Assembly: GCA_023254555.1 (NCBI GenBank)
Contig: JALRLI010000008.1
Coordinates: forward strand, 1-20,383
DNA: 20,383 nt
Source: Microbacteriaceae bacterium
GTDB lineage: Bacteria; Actinomycetota; Actinomycetes; Actinomycetales; Microbacteriaceae
Direction: 5' to 3'
Of the stretch, positions 14,356 through 20,383 are shown piece by piece. How positions within the stretch are numbered: the stretch's first letter is position 1; each line of letters starts with the position of its first letter. The notes under the pieces are model-generated. The model had not been told where the DNA came from and searched no databases. It was given only the letters and a program-made list of their open reading frames with translations. The translations under genes and the position numbers were made by a program.

Positions 14356-14775
14356 GTGGGACTGACCTTTGAAAAGCTGCTGATTATTCTGGTGATCGCG
14401 GTATTTGTTGTCGGCCCCGACCGGCTTCCGGTGTACTCACAAAAACTCGCGCAGCTCGTGAAATCACTGAAGCAGATGGCGACCGGTGCCAAAGACCGAA
14501 TGCGCGAAGAAATGGGCCCCGAATTCGACGAGGTTGACTGGCGCAAGCTAGACCCCCGTCAGTATGATCCTCGCCGAATTATTCGTGACGCGTTGCTCGA
14601 AGACGAGAACTCGGTCGCTGTCGCACCTGCAGTGGTGAACCCCGCTGTGAAGGACCAAAATATCTCTGACTCCGTGAATACGGCAGGCACATCCAGCGCA
14701 GGCGCCGCGGCTCGCGTTGATGGAAAGTCGCGGGCTCCAGGCTCGGCGATGGCGTACGACGAAGAAGCTACGTAG
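14356..14775 (+). CDS. tatB: Sec-independent protein translocase subunit TatB
   Basis: Membrane component of the twin-arginine pathway that receives folded Tat substrates together with TatC. From GTG 14356 the protein has 139 residues: a short N terminus MGLTFEKLL, one helix (about 5-20), the Gly-Pro hinge (20-21), an amphipathic helix (about 24-55), and the actinobacterial TatB block EVDWRKLDPRQYDPRRI (59-75), then a low-complexity tail. The open frame extends to an ATG at 14317, but the extra residues are absent from the family and the promoter lies inside them. tatA and tatC are not in the window, which is usual in actinobacteria. Its stop overlaps the stop of mrp by eight bases. Confidence 0.9.
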   Translation: MGLTFEKLLIILVIAVFVVGPDRLPVYSQKLAQLVKSLKQMATGAKDRMREEMGPEFDEVDWRKLDPRQYDPRRIIRDALLEDENSVAVAPAVVNPAVKDQNISDSVNTAGTSSAGAAARVDGKSRAPGSAMAYDEEAT

Positions 14776-14779
14776 CTTC
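14764..14779. terminator. Perfect palindrome holding the tatB and mrp stop codons; possible bidirectional terminator
   Basis: GAAGCTACGTAGCTTC is an exact 16-base palindrome, foldable in RNA as a six-pair stem with an ACGU loop. The tatB TAG (14773-14775) and the mrp TAG (14768-14770, minus strand) lie within it. On the minus strand it is followed by a pyrimidine-rich TTCTTCGTC; on the plus strand the following T content is low. Confidence 0.4.
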
Positions 14780-15964
14780 GGCTGTTTGAGGCTCAGCCGT
14801 TTTCGCTGAAACCGGTAATTTGACGCCTGCGAGACTCTTGCCAGATGCCACAATTCGTTCTGCAAGCGCGAGGATTTCTGCTGCGGCCAAATCATGTACT
14901 GGTTCGAGACCTGCACCACGGTCATCCGGCACGCTAATCAGCGGCTGACCGGTGTCACCGGCTGCTCTGAATTCTATGGTCAATGGCACCTGTGCGAGCA
15001 GAGCCACTGATCGCCCTAAGGTTTTGCTCAGAGAGTCAGCGACTGCCTGACCCCCACCGCTGCCAAAGAGTTCTTGGCGAGAACCATCTGCAAGGGCGAG
15101 ATGCGCCATGTTCTCAATAACACCAATGACGCGTTGGCCAAGCTTTTCAGCTACCAGGCCAGAGCGCACGGCGACATCGGCAGCAGCGCGCTGTGGGGTG
15201 GTCACAACGAGAATTTCGGCATGCGGCAGCAGCTGACCCACTGAGAGTGCGATGTCACCGGTTCCGGGGGGCAAATCAAGCAGTAAGACGTCGAGGTCAC
15301 CGAACCATACATCACTCAAAAACTGTTCGATTGTTCGATGCAGCATTGGTCCGCGCCAAGCAATAGCCTGCGACGAGTCATCACCGAGAAACATGCCTAT
15401 GCTGACAACCTTGACGCCGTGTGCGACCGGGGGCAAAATCAGGTCATCGAATTTCGTTGGTTTCGCGTCAGCCGACAAGCCAAGGATGGCAGGAATCGAG
15501 TAGCCGAAGATGTCTGCGTCAATGATGCCGACTCGTAATCCGAGCCGAGTGAGGGCCAACGCGAGCGAAGCCGTAACCGAAGATTTACCGACACCGCCTT
15601 TTCCGCTGGTTACCGCAATCACGCGGGTCAACGAGTCGGCGGTGAATCGGTTCGATCTGGCGGGTTTCCCGGCCCGAACGGTTTCGATGAAGCTGTGCCG
15701 CTCATCCTCGCTCATAACGCTCATCTGCAGAGAGAGCGCCTGCACGCCGGTCACGGCAGCGACAGCAGCCCGAACATCTTTCTCAATCTGTTGCGCAGCT
15801 GGGCAGCCTGTAATCGTGAGCTTCACCTCAACCTCTGCGTTGCCTTCGGAGTCTATGGCAGCGTTGGCAACCATTCCGAGTTCGGTTATCGGTAGCCGAA
15901 CTTCAGGGTCATTGACTCGTGACAGCGCAGCCCAGAGTGCCGCGCGCGCAGAATCATTTTTCAT
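14768..15964 (-). CDS. mrp: Mrp/ApbC-family P-loop ATPase, iron-sulfur cluster carrier
   Basis: Cytoplasmic NTPase thought to carry and hand over Fe-S clusters. In the 398 residues: an N-terminal MIP18/DUF59-like domain (about 5-90, with NDPEVRLPITELGMV and ITGCP), and a deviant Walker A VTSGKGGVGKSS (118-129) starting the ParA/MinD-like domain; DADIFGYSIP and DLPPGTGD are typical of Mrp. C54 is the only cysteine: the CxxC that bridges clusters in E. coli Mrp, expected near GVIENMAHLALADG (281-294), is absent. The ATG at 15964 lies inside the end of the DUF1003 gene (11-base overlap), matching the domain start better than an ATG 99 bases upstream. Last gene of a three-gene minus-strand operon. 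Confidence 0.93.
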   Translation of the reverse strand: MKNDSARAALWAALSRVNDPEVRLPITELGMVANAAIDSEGNAEVEVKLTITGCPAAQQIEKDVRAAVAAVTGVQALSLQMSVMSEDERHSFIETVRAGKPARSNRFTADSLTRVIAVTSGKGGVGKSSVTASLALALTRLGLRVGIIDADIFGYSIPAILGLSADAKPTKFDDLILPPVAHGVKVVSIGMFLGDDSSQAIAWRGPMLHRTIEQFLSDVWFGDLDVLLLDLPPGTGDIALSVGQLLPHAEILVVTTPQRAAADVAVRSGLVAEKLGQRVIGVIENMAHLALADGSRQELFGSGGGQAVADSLSKTLGRSVALLAQVPLTIEFRAAGDTGQPLISVPDDRGAGLEPVHDLAAAEILALAERIVASGKSLAGVKLPVSAKTAEPQTAEAT

Positions 15965-16463
15965 CGGTGTCTTCAGCGAGAATTTCTTCGAGCAACGCGC
16001 GTAATTCGTTTCGGACGAAATCGCGGTCAGGTAAATCTTGAATGGCGAGACGCAGAGACACAACTTCTCTGGCTAAGAACTCGGTATCTGCGAGGTTTCG
16101 CTCTGCTCGCTGCCGATCCTGCTCCATTTGAACACGGTCGCGGTCATCTTGCCGATTCTGTGCCAACAGAATCATCGGAGCCGCGTACGAAGCTTGCAAT
16201 GACAGAATCAGAGTCAGGGCGGTGAATCCGAGTGCCGCCGAGTCGAAACGCAGGTGTTCGGGTGCGACCGAGTTCCAGGTGAGCCAAGCCACTGTGAGTA
16301 GCGTGAGCGCTACCAGAAACCAGGGAGTGCCCATTCCTCGCGCGATGGCCTCTGTCCAACGGCCGAAACGCTCATTGCCGCCGCGATTGGTGACGTCGGA
16401 GGGCATGCGAACGCGCGAAGTGGGCGAATCAAGTCGCGCTTCATCTTTGTTACGGAATGCCAT
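15954..16463 (-). CDS. DUF1003 membrane protein
   Basis: 169 residues: a polar N terminus, two helices (about 46-64 and 78-100), the family signature APMILLAQNRQDDRDR (95-110), and a long charged helical cytoplasmic tail (about 104-165). DUF1003 proteins are widespread in bacteria without an agreed biochemical role. It follows the MgtE-N/CBS gene by 12 bases, carries a near-perfect Shine-Dalgarno, and overlaps mrp by 11 bases, so all three should be co-expressed. The same three neighbours occur in Mycobacterium (Rv1229c-Rv1232c region), from memory. Because the upstream protein has no membrane part, this one is a plausible membrane partner (inference). Confidence 0.9.
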   Translation of the reverse strand: MAFRNKDEARLDSPTSRVRMPSDVTNRGGNERFGRWTEAIARGMGTPWFLVALTLLTVAWLTWNSVAPEHLRFDSAALGFTALTLILSLQASYAAPMILLAQNRQDDRDRVQMEQDRQRAERNLADTEFLAREVVSLRLAIQDLPDRDFVRNELRALLEEILAEDTDEK

Positions 16464-16467
16464 GTCG

Positions 16468-16477
16468 TCACCTCCTT
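16468..16477 (-). promoter_or_regulatory. Near-perfect Shine-Dalgarno of the DUF1003 gene overlapping the upstream stop
   Basis: On the minus strand AAGGAGGTGA ends four bases before the ATG at 16463 and overlaps the TAA stop of the MgtE-like gene (16478-16476). It is the strongest ribosome binding site in the window and suggests high or coupled translation of DUF1003. Confidence 0.75.
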
Positions 16478-17732
16478 AGCGGCGGGTGTCTGCCTCGCCC
16501 TCAGTCTGGTGGCGCCAGTCATCGGGGAGCAGGTGGTCGAGCACGTCGTCAATAGTGACAACACCGACCAAGCGGTCTTCGTCATCGGTTACGGGAAGGG
16601 ATACAAGGTTGTAGCTTGCGAGCCTGCGTGACACTTCGGCAGCGCTCGTGTTCTCGTTCACTGGCTCAAGCTCAGTATCGAGAATGTTGCCAAGACGTTC
16701 GTTCGGCGGGTAGCGGAGCATTCGCTGAAAGTGCGCTACACCCACAAACTTACCAGTTGGACACTCGTAGGGGGGAAGAGTCACGTAGACAGCTGCCGCC
16801 ATGGCCGGATCAAAGTCTTGCTTTCGGATGAGCGCGAGCCCCTCTGCGACGCTTGATTCTGATGAGAGGATGATTGGCGTCGGGCTCATCAAGCCGCCAG
16901 CACTATCTGCACCGTACTCGAGAAGCCGGCGCACATCTTCGGCTTCTTCCGGCTCCATCAAGTCGAGCAGCTCTTCGCCGGCATCCTGCGGCAAGTGAGC
17001 GATGATGTCAGCGGCATCATCTGGCTCCATGTGGTCAAGCACGTCGGCAGCGCGGGCAGCCTTGAGCGAAGTCAGAATCGAAGCTTGATCGTCTTCGGTC
17101 ATCTCCTCAAGCGCGTCGGCAACGCGATCATCGCTCAGTTCGGTAATCACGGCCAGCATGCGATCTTGGGGTAACTCGAGCAGGGTTGACGCGAGGTCAG
17201 CTGGTTTCAAATCTGAATAGGTTGCGACGAGGTGAGAAGCAGACTGATCTGAGGTTGAGTTGGACTCTTCGCCAATCTGAGCCCAGCTCACCAGTTCGGT
17301 CGCGCCGCGGGCGAACGGTGAACTCGAAGCTTTTGGGCGACGCACAAAAAGCTCGGTAATCAACCACTCGCCGCTGCGAGATGGCTCTATTGCCACATCC
17401 TCAATGACAGCCTCGCCAGACTTGTCAGTAAACGTCACGCTTCGACCGAGCATTTCAGCGATGACGCGAGTTTCGCCGCCACGCTGTTCAAAGCGGCGAA
17501 CGTTGATCAGGCCGGTGGTGATCACCTGGCCGGCGCCAATTGAGGTGATGCGACCAATTGACACGAAGACTCGCTTTTTGCCCGGAATCTCAACGATGAG
17601 ACCGACAACTCGTGGCGCCCCGGTGCTGCGGTAGACAACGAGTACATCTCGAACGCGACCTACTTTGTCGCCTACGGGATCGAACACGCTGATTCCAGCG
17701 AGACGACCGACGAAAACCCTCGAAGAACTCAC
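16476..17732 (-). CDS. Soluble PRC-barrel / MgtE-N / CBS-pair protein (MgtE cytosolic-domain homologue without channel)
   Basis: 418 residues with no membrane helix. Order: a PRC-barrel-like beta region (about 5-80; DKVGRVRDVLVVYRSTGAPRV) with perhaps a second such part to 150, an acidic helical MgtE N-terminal domain (about 175-275; LPQDRMLAVITELSDDRVADA, LDLMEPEEAEDV), then two CBS domains (about 280-340 starting GLMSPTPI, and 345-400 ending VVTIDDVLDHLLPDDW). In MgtE magnesium channels these last domains sense cytosolic Mg2+ and gate the pore; here the pore is absent, so the protein is more likely a sensor or scaffold (inference). The GTG start is placed by a -10-like hexamer six bases upstream. 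First gene of the operon with DUF1003 and mrp. Confidence 0.88.
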   Translation of the reverse strand: MSSSRVFVGRLAGISVFDPVGDKVGRVRDVLVVYRSTGAPRVVGLIVEIPGKKRVFVSIGRITSIGAGQVITTGLINVRRFEQRGGETRVIAEMLGRSVTFTDKSGEAVIEDVAIEPSRSGEWLITELFVRRPKASSSPFARGATELVSWAQIGEESNSTSDQSASHLVATYSDLKPADLASTLLELPQDRMLAVITELSDDRVADALEEMTEDDQASILTSLKAARAADVLDHMEPDDAADIIAHLPQDAGEELLDLMEPEEAEDVRRLLEYGADSAGGLMSPTPIILSSESSVAEGLALIRKQDFDPAMAAAVYVTLPPYECPTGKFVGVAHFQRMLRYPPNERLGNILDTELEPVNENTSAAEVSRRLASYNLVSLPVTDDEDRLVGVVTIDDVLDHLLPDDWRHQTEGEADTRR

Positions 17733-17738
17733 ACACCA

Positions 17739-17744
17739 AATCTA
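17739..17744 (-). promoter_or_regulatory. Candidate -10 of the MgtE-N/CBS operon (leaderless)
   Basis: On the minus strand TAGATT ends six bases before the GTG at 17732. No Shine-Dalgarno precedes the GTG. The leaderless arrangement leaves no room for a magnesium riboswitch of the kind that precedes some mgtE genes. Confidence 0.5.
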
Positions 17745-17784
17745 CCTGCCCAGATGGCCTTTTGAGGCACTTTTGATTTTCGCG

Positions 17785-17793
17785 TGCCAGAAT
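17785..17793 (+). promoter_or_regulatory. Candidate extended -10 of the YflT-like gene (leaderless)
   Basis: TGCCAGAAT (TGN plus CAGAAT) ends six bases before the ATG at 17800. No Shine-Dalgarno or convincing -35 is visible. It shares a 67-base divergent region with the MgtE-N/CBS operon promoter. Confidence 0.4.
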
Positions 17794-17799
17794 TGCCAC

Positions 17800-18300
17800 A
17801 TGAGTTCGCCAACGCCTTTGAGCCCTCGACAAATGAATGCCTTTCCGGAAATTCCGAAAGGCGAGATTATTTCAAGCTACGACAGTTACCACGACGCTCA
17901 GCTCGCGGTTGACGCCTTAGCGCGGGCGAATTTTCCGGTTGCGAAAGTTTCAATTTTGGGTAACGACATCAGAAGCGTCGAGCGGGTTACCGGCAAATTG
18001 ACCTATGGAAAAGTCGCGCTCATGGGCGCGATGTCTGGCGCCTATTTGGGGCTGTTTTTCGCGCTCATCCTGTTTATTTTTCAGCCTGAGAGCCCCGGCA
18101 TTATCGGAGTGTTCCTCGCGGCTGTGATCATCGGTGCCGGTTTCGGAATGCTCTTCGGCGTCCTCTCGTACTCACTGAATCGTAATCGGCGAGATTTCTC
18201 GTCAGTGATGCAGATGGTAGCCGCACGGTACGAGGTCATCACCGAGCCCGAACTGGTTCATACCGCTCGCGAAATCTTGAGCCGAGGCATCGCGCACTAG
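17800..18300 (+). CDS. YflT-like general stress family membrane protein
   Basis: 166 residues. An N-terminal YflT-like segment (about 20-62; EIISSYDSYHDAQLAVDALARANFPVAKVSILG) resembles the heat/general stress protein 17M domain. Two hydrophobic glycine-rich helices follow (about 70-92 and 97-120), then a basic loop (LNRNRRD) and a C-terminal beta/helix part (YEVITEPELVHTAREIL). Biochemical role unknown; in Bacillus the domain belongs to stress-induced proteins. The open frame begins at 17665, but ATG 17800 is chosen because it starts after the divergent promoter region and has a -10-like element in the right position. It is divergent from the MgtE-N operon, an arrangement resembling Rv1232c-Rv1234. 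Its stop overlaps the pepP stop in CTAG. Confidence 0.85.
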   Translation: MSSPTPLSPRQMNAFPEIPKGEIISSYDSYHDAQLAVDALARANFPVAKVSILGNDIRSVERVTGKLTYGKVALMGAMSGAYLGLFFALILFIFQPESPGIIGVFLAAVIIGAGFGMLFGVLSYSLNRNRRDFSSVMQMVAARYEVITEPELVHTAREILSRGIAH

Positions 18301-19655
18301 CGACGGTGCTGTTGTACCCAGGCTTCGACGTCTGCTGCAGTGCGGGGGATACTCGCTGAAAGGTTGATTGACCCGTTCTCGGTCACCAGAACATCGTCTT
18401 CAATTCGCACCCCGATACCGCGAAACTCGGCTGGCACGGTGAGATCGTCTGGCTGAAAGTAGAGACCGGGCTCGATGGTGAAGACCATGCCTGGTTTGAG
18501 TACGCCATCCATGTACATGTCTCGTCTCGCCTGCGCGCAGTCGTGAACATCCATACCGAGATGATGGCTCGTGCCGTGCACCATAAACCGGCGGTGAAAC
18601 CCGGCTTGTTCTGAGGTGCCAGCTGGAATCAGCCCCCACTCGCGTATTCGGGCCGAAATGACCTGCATCGCCGCGGCGTGCACCTCGTGGAACTTGATAC
18701 CCGGGCGCACAATGGCGTGAGCAGCGTCAGCCGCATCGAGCACAGCTTGATAGACCTGACGTTGGGTTTCACTGAACTCGCCAGAAACGGGAAGCGTGCG
18801 GGTGATATCAGCGGTGTAGAGGCTGTCCAGTTCAATTCCTGCATCGACCAAGATCAGGTCACCGTCGCTGAAAGAGCCGTCATTTTTCGTCCAGTGCAAC
18901 ACGCAGGAGTGTTCAGCAGATGCTGCAATGGTTTCGTAGCCAACAGTGTTGCCAGCAAGTCGCGCATGACCATTGAACGCGCCCTCGACCAAGCGCTCCC
19001 CGCGAGCCTGTCCAATGGCACCAGGCAACGCATCCAGTATTTTTTCGAAGCCACCACGCGTCGCGAGAATAGCCTCGCGCATCTGTGAAATTTCGTACTC
19101 GTCTTTGACTAACCTCATCTCGCTCAGCAACTGGGCGACCTCGTCATCAGCGCGATACAGCTCACCAGGGGTGGGCGTGAAATTGCTCAGATCGTCAGTT
19201 GCAATCGCAAGAGCGGCACTGACTTGCTCGAGGGTTGGCCTCGGCCCGACCCAAAATTCGCCAATTTCGGAGTTGGCATAAAACTCAATCGTGTCGCGAC
19301 CCGCGGCCTGTCTGAAGTACAAGACACACTCGTGGCCGTCAGCGCTGGGGTTGAAGACCAAGATTGCACCGGGTTCAGCGTCTGCACCCCACCCGGTGAG
19401 ATAACTAAATTCAGTGGATGCCCGAAAGGGGTAGCTGGTGTCATTCGATCGAGTTTTGAGCTCGCCAGCCTCAATCACAATTCGTTTCCCAGCAAAATGC
19501 CGACCGAAGGCAGCGCGCCGCGCAGCGGCAAAGGATGATGCCGCCCGCGCCTGAGGAAGGGGCCGCTCGCGCACATCCCAACCACTCATAATGGCGTCAG
19601 TGAAAGCACTGGAATCGTCAATCGTGGTGCGATTTCTGTTCGACGATTTACTCAT
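18297..19655 (-). CDS. pepP: Xaa-Pro aminopeptidase (aminopeptidase P, M24B)
   Basis: Dimetal peptidase removing N-terminal residues before proline. In the 452 residues: an N-terminal creatinase-like domain (about 40-175; SEFSYLTGW-type motif at 81-89) and a C-terminal pita-bread domain with the five metal ligands: D271 in LVDAGIE, D283 in YTADITRT, H364 in HGTSHHLGMDVHD, E395 in TIEPGLYF and E419 in VRIEDDVLV. No signal peptide, so cytoplasmic. The ATG has AAGGAA (19661-19666) upstream and a TAGAAT -10 (19681-19686), giving a leader of about 20 bases. An extension of about 30 residues at the N terminus before the fold is commonly seen in actinobacterial members. Convergent with the YflT-like gene, overlapping by four bases. 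Confidence 0.93.
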   Translation of the reverse strand: MSKSSNRNRTTIDDSSAFTDAIMSGWDVRERPLPQARAASSFAAARRAAFGRHFAGKRIVIEAGELKTRSNDTSYPFRASTEFSYLTGWGADAEPGAILVFNPSADGHECVLYFRQAAGRDTIEFYANSEIGEFWVGPRPTLEQVSAALAIATDDLSNFTPTPGELYRADDEVAQLLSEMRLVKDEYEISQMREAILATRGGFEKILDALPGAIGQARGERLVEGAFNGHARLAGNTVGYETIAASAEHSCVLHWTKNDGSFSDGDLILVDAGIELDSLYTADITRTLPVSGEFSETQRQVYQAVLDAADAAHAIVRPGIKFHEVHAAAMQVISARIREWGLIPAGTSEQAGFHRRFMVHGTSHHLGMDVHDCAQARRDMYMDGVLKPGMVFTIEPGLYFQPDDLTVPAEFRGIGVRIEDDVLVTENGSINLSASIPRTAADVEAWVQQHRR

Positions 19656-19680
19656 CGAAATTCCTTGTGTGCACGACTGA

Positions 19681-19686
19681 ATTCTA
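19681..19686 (-). promoter_or_regulatory. Candidate -10 of pepP
   Basis: On the minus strand TAGAAT lies 25 bases before the ATG, with AAGGAA between them (19666-19661), a normal leadered arrangement. No good -35 match was seen. Confidence 0.45.
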
Positions 19687-19717
19687 CGCCGAGAAACTGG
19701 CGAAAGAGCGTTGGCCT

Positions 19718-19731
19718 GGGGTTTTAACCCC
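19718..19731 (-). terminator. Weak hairpin after the endonuclease-family gene
   Basis: GGGGTTTTAACCCC can form a five-pair stem with a four-base loop directly after the stop codon at 19732-19734. There is no T run behind it on the minus strand, so it is a poor intrinsic terminator and could be incidental. Confidence 0.2.
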
Positions 19732-20383
19732 CTATTGCGCTGGCACGATTACGGACGCGATTGGTCGATGGTCACTCCCAGATGCGTCTTCACTGCTCAT
19801 GACCGAAAAGCCAACTGATTTCCACCCAGAAGTGGTCATTACCTGATCCACCTGCGCGCCCATAATTGCTGGAAGGGTAGTCGGCCAGGTGCCCAAGCCG
19901 CCAGCCCTCGATTGCAGTGACGCGAGTTCACAGCCTTGGAGTGAGTGGTGCTGGTCTGGAGTTGCATTTGTGTCACCAGCGATGATCGTGTCGGGGAGCG
20001 CGCACATCTGATCGAGCCACTTGAAATCTTCGCGCCAGCGGTTCATTTCGCCACTCACAGGCGAAACCGAGTGGATGCCCACTATTCGAGGCCCACTCCC
20101 GGCAATCACCGGTTCCAATACCACCGAAGGAACAACGCTTGTGTTGCCGTAGGTATCCACAATCGCATAATCACCGAGAGTGGTATTGACGAGAACGCTC
20201 GTTGATCTCGCCTTGTACACCTGGTCGAAGGCAACAGTGTGTACGATAAATTCTTCGCCAAGGTCATCTTTGAGGTACTTCGCGAGTTCGGTGGCGTGAC
20301 CATTCGTTGTCTCAGGGAGCACGATGACCGTCGGTTTGACCTCATCAACGGCTCGAGCGAGATACTCGATTTTGACTTGATCG
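19732..20383 (-). CDS. Endonuclease/exonuclease/phosphatase family protein, 3' part (5' end outside window)
   Basis: The frame is open to the window edge; 216 complete codons are visible, beginning DQVKIEYLARAVDEVKPTVI. The GTG at 20322 is internal, because the conserved first EEP motif VIVLPET spans it. Further EEP-fold motifs are IIAGDTNAT (the catalytic Asp/Asn pair) and SDHRPI (catalytic His near the C terminus). The family includes metal-dependent nucleases, sphingomyelinase-like phosphodiesterases and phosphatases, so the substrate cannot be named. Many actinobacterial members carry several N-terminal membrane helices; whether this one does lies outside the window. It precedes pepP on the same strand with a 76-base gap containing a promoter, so they are probably separate units. 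Confidence 0.85.
   Translation of the reverse strand, partial: DQVKIEYLARAVDEVKPTVIVLPETTNGHATELAKYLKDDLGEEFIVHTVAFDQVYKARSTSVLVNTTLGDYAIVDTYGNTSVVPSVVLEPVIAGSGPRIVGIHSVSPVSGEMNRWREDFKWLDQMCALPDTIIAGDTNATPDQHHSLQGCELASLQSRAGGLGTWPTTLPAIMGAQVDQVMTTSGWKSVGFSVMSSEDASGSDHRPIASVIVPAQ

Noticed and set aside
15965..16063. Extension of Mrp to an upstream ATG
   Set aside because: The extra residues (MCLCVSPFKIYL) read out of frame through the DUF1003 coding region and precede the normal domain start; ATG 15964 is sufficient.
17665..17799. Extension of the YflT-like protein to the ATG at 17665
   Set aside because: It would overlap the divergent MgtE-like gene and its promoter; the -10-like element and family start support ATG 17800.
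17733..17799. Magnesium riboswitch before the MgtE-like gene
   Set aside because: Only 67 bases separate the divergent genes and the -10-like element directly abuts the start, leaving no leader to fold.
1..20383. tRNA/rRNA genes, CRISPR arrays, insertion sequences, phage genes or attachment sites
   Set aside because: No spaced direct repeats, transposase or integrase motifs, or tRNA-like cloverleaf sequences were recognised; the gene content is ordinary core metabolism.

Overview
The window reads as a chromosomal core region of an actinobacterium, most likely family Microbacteriaceae. The evidence is the gene order (pheST-argCJB; fdxA-dapC-gltA; dapD/dapE; DUF3117; O-methyltransferase; tatB; mrp; DUF1003; MgtE-N/CBS protein), the actinobacterial-type DapD, TatB and FdxA, frequent GTG/TTG starts, and many probable leaderless genes. 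GC looks moderate (mid-50s percent by eye), lower than most Microbacteriaceae, which would fit one of the small-genome aquatic lineages; that placement is inference. No mobile element, phage gene, CRISPR array, tRNA or rRNA was seen, and no stretch over about 140 bases lacks a gene.

Layout. (1) 1-6402, plus strand: 3' part of pheS, then pheT, argC, argJ and argB, packed with stop/start overlaps or gaps of 10-21 bases. They supply phenylalanyl-tRNA synthetase and three steps of arginine synthesis. The cluster stops after argB; the argD/argF that often follow are replaced by a convergent gene. (2) 6392-7720, minus: a six-helix membrane protein of an uncharacterised actinobacterial family. (3) 7840-11213, plus: a methyltransferase-less prepilin peptidase, the 7Fe ferredoxin fdxA, the lysine/DAP aminotransferase dapC, and citrate synthase gltA. 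(4) 11266-13371: dapD (minus) and dapE (plus), divergent from a 42-base spacer. With dapC they give three steps of the succinylase branch of DAP/lysine synthesis. (5) 13449-14775: a 55-residue DUF3117 protein, a convergent SAM O-methyltransferase, and tatB. (6) 17732-14768, minus: an apparent operon of a soluble PRC-barrel/MgtE-N/CBS protein, a DUF1003 membrane protein and the Fe-S carrier ATPase Mrp. (7) 17800-18300, plus: a YflT-like two-helix stress protein. (8) 20383-18297, minus: the 3' part of an endonuclease/exonuclease/phosphatase family gene and an M24 aminopeptidase P.

The clearest non-coding signal is a repeated promoter layout. Nine genes have a -10-like hexamer ending 6-7 bases before the start codon and little or no Shine-Dalgarno, the geometry expected for leaderless mRNAs. 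In two places (argC, fdxA) the TAG stop codon of the preceding gene is the first half of that hexamer. Convergent genes are equally tight: four of five convergent pairs overlap or nearly touch, and the tatB/mrp stop codons both lie in a perfect 16-base palindrome. I found no clear candidate for a wholly new multi-gene system; the most interesting items are the promoter architecture, the interlocked dapD/dapE promoters, the broken arg cluster, and a cytosolic MgtE-like sensor encoded with DUF1003 and Mrp.
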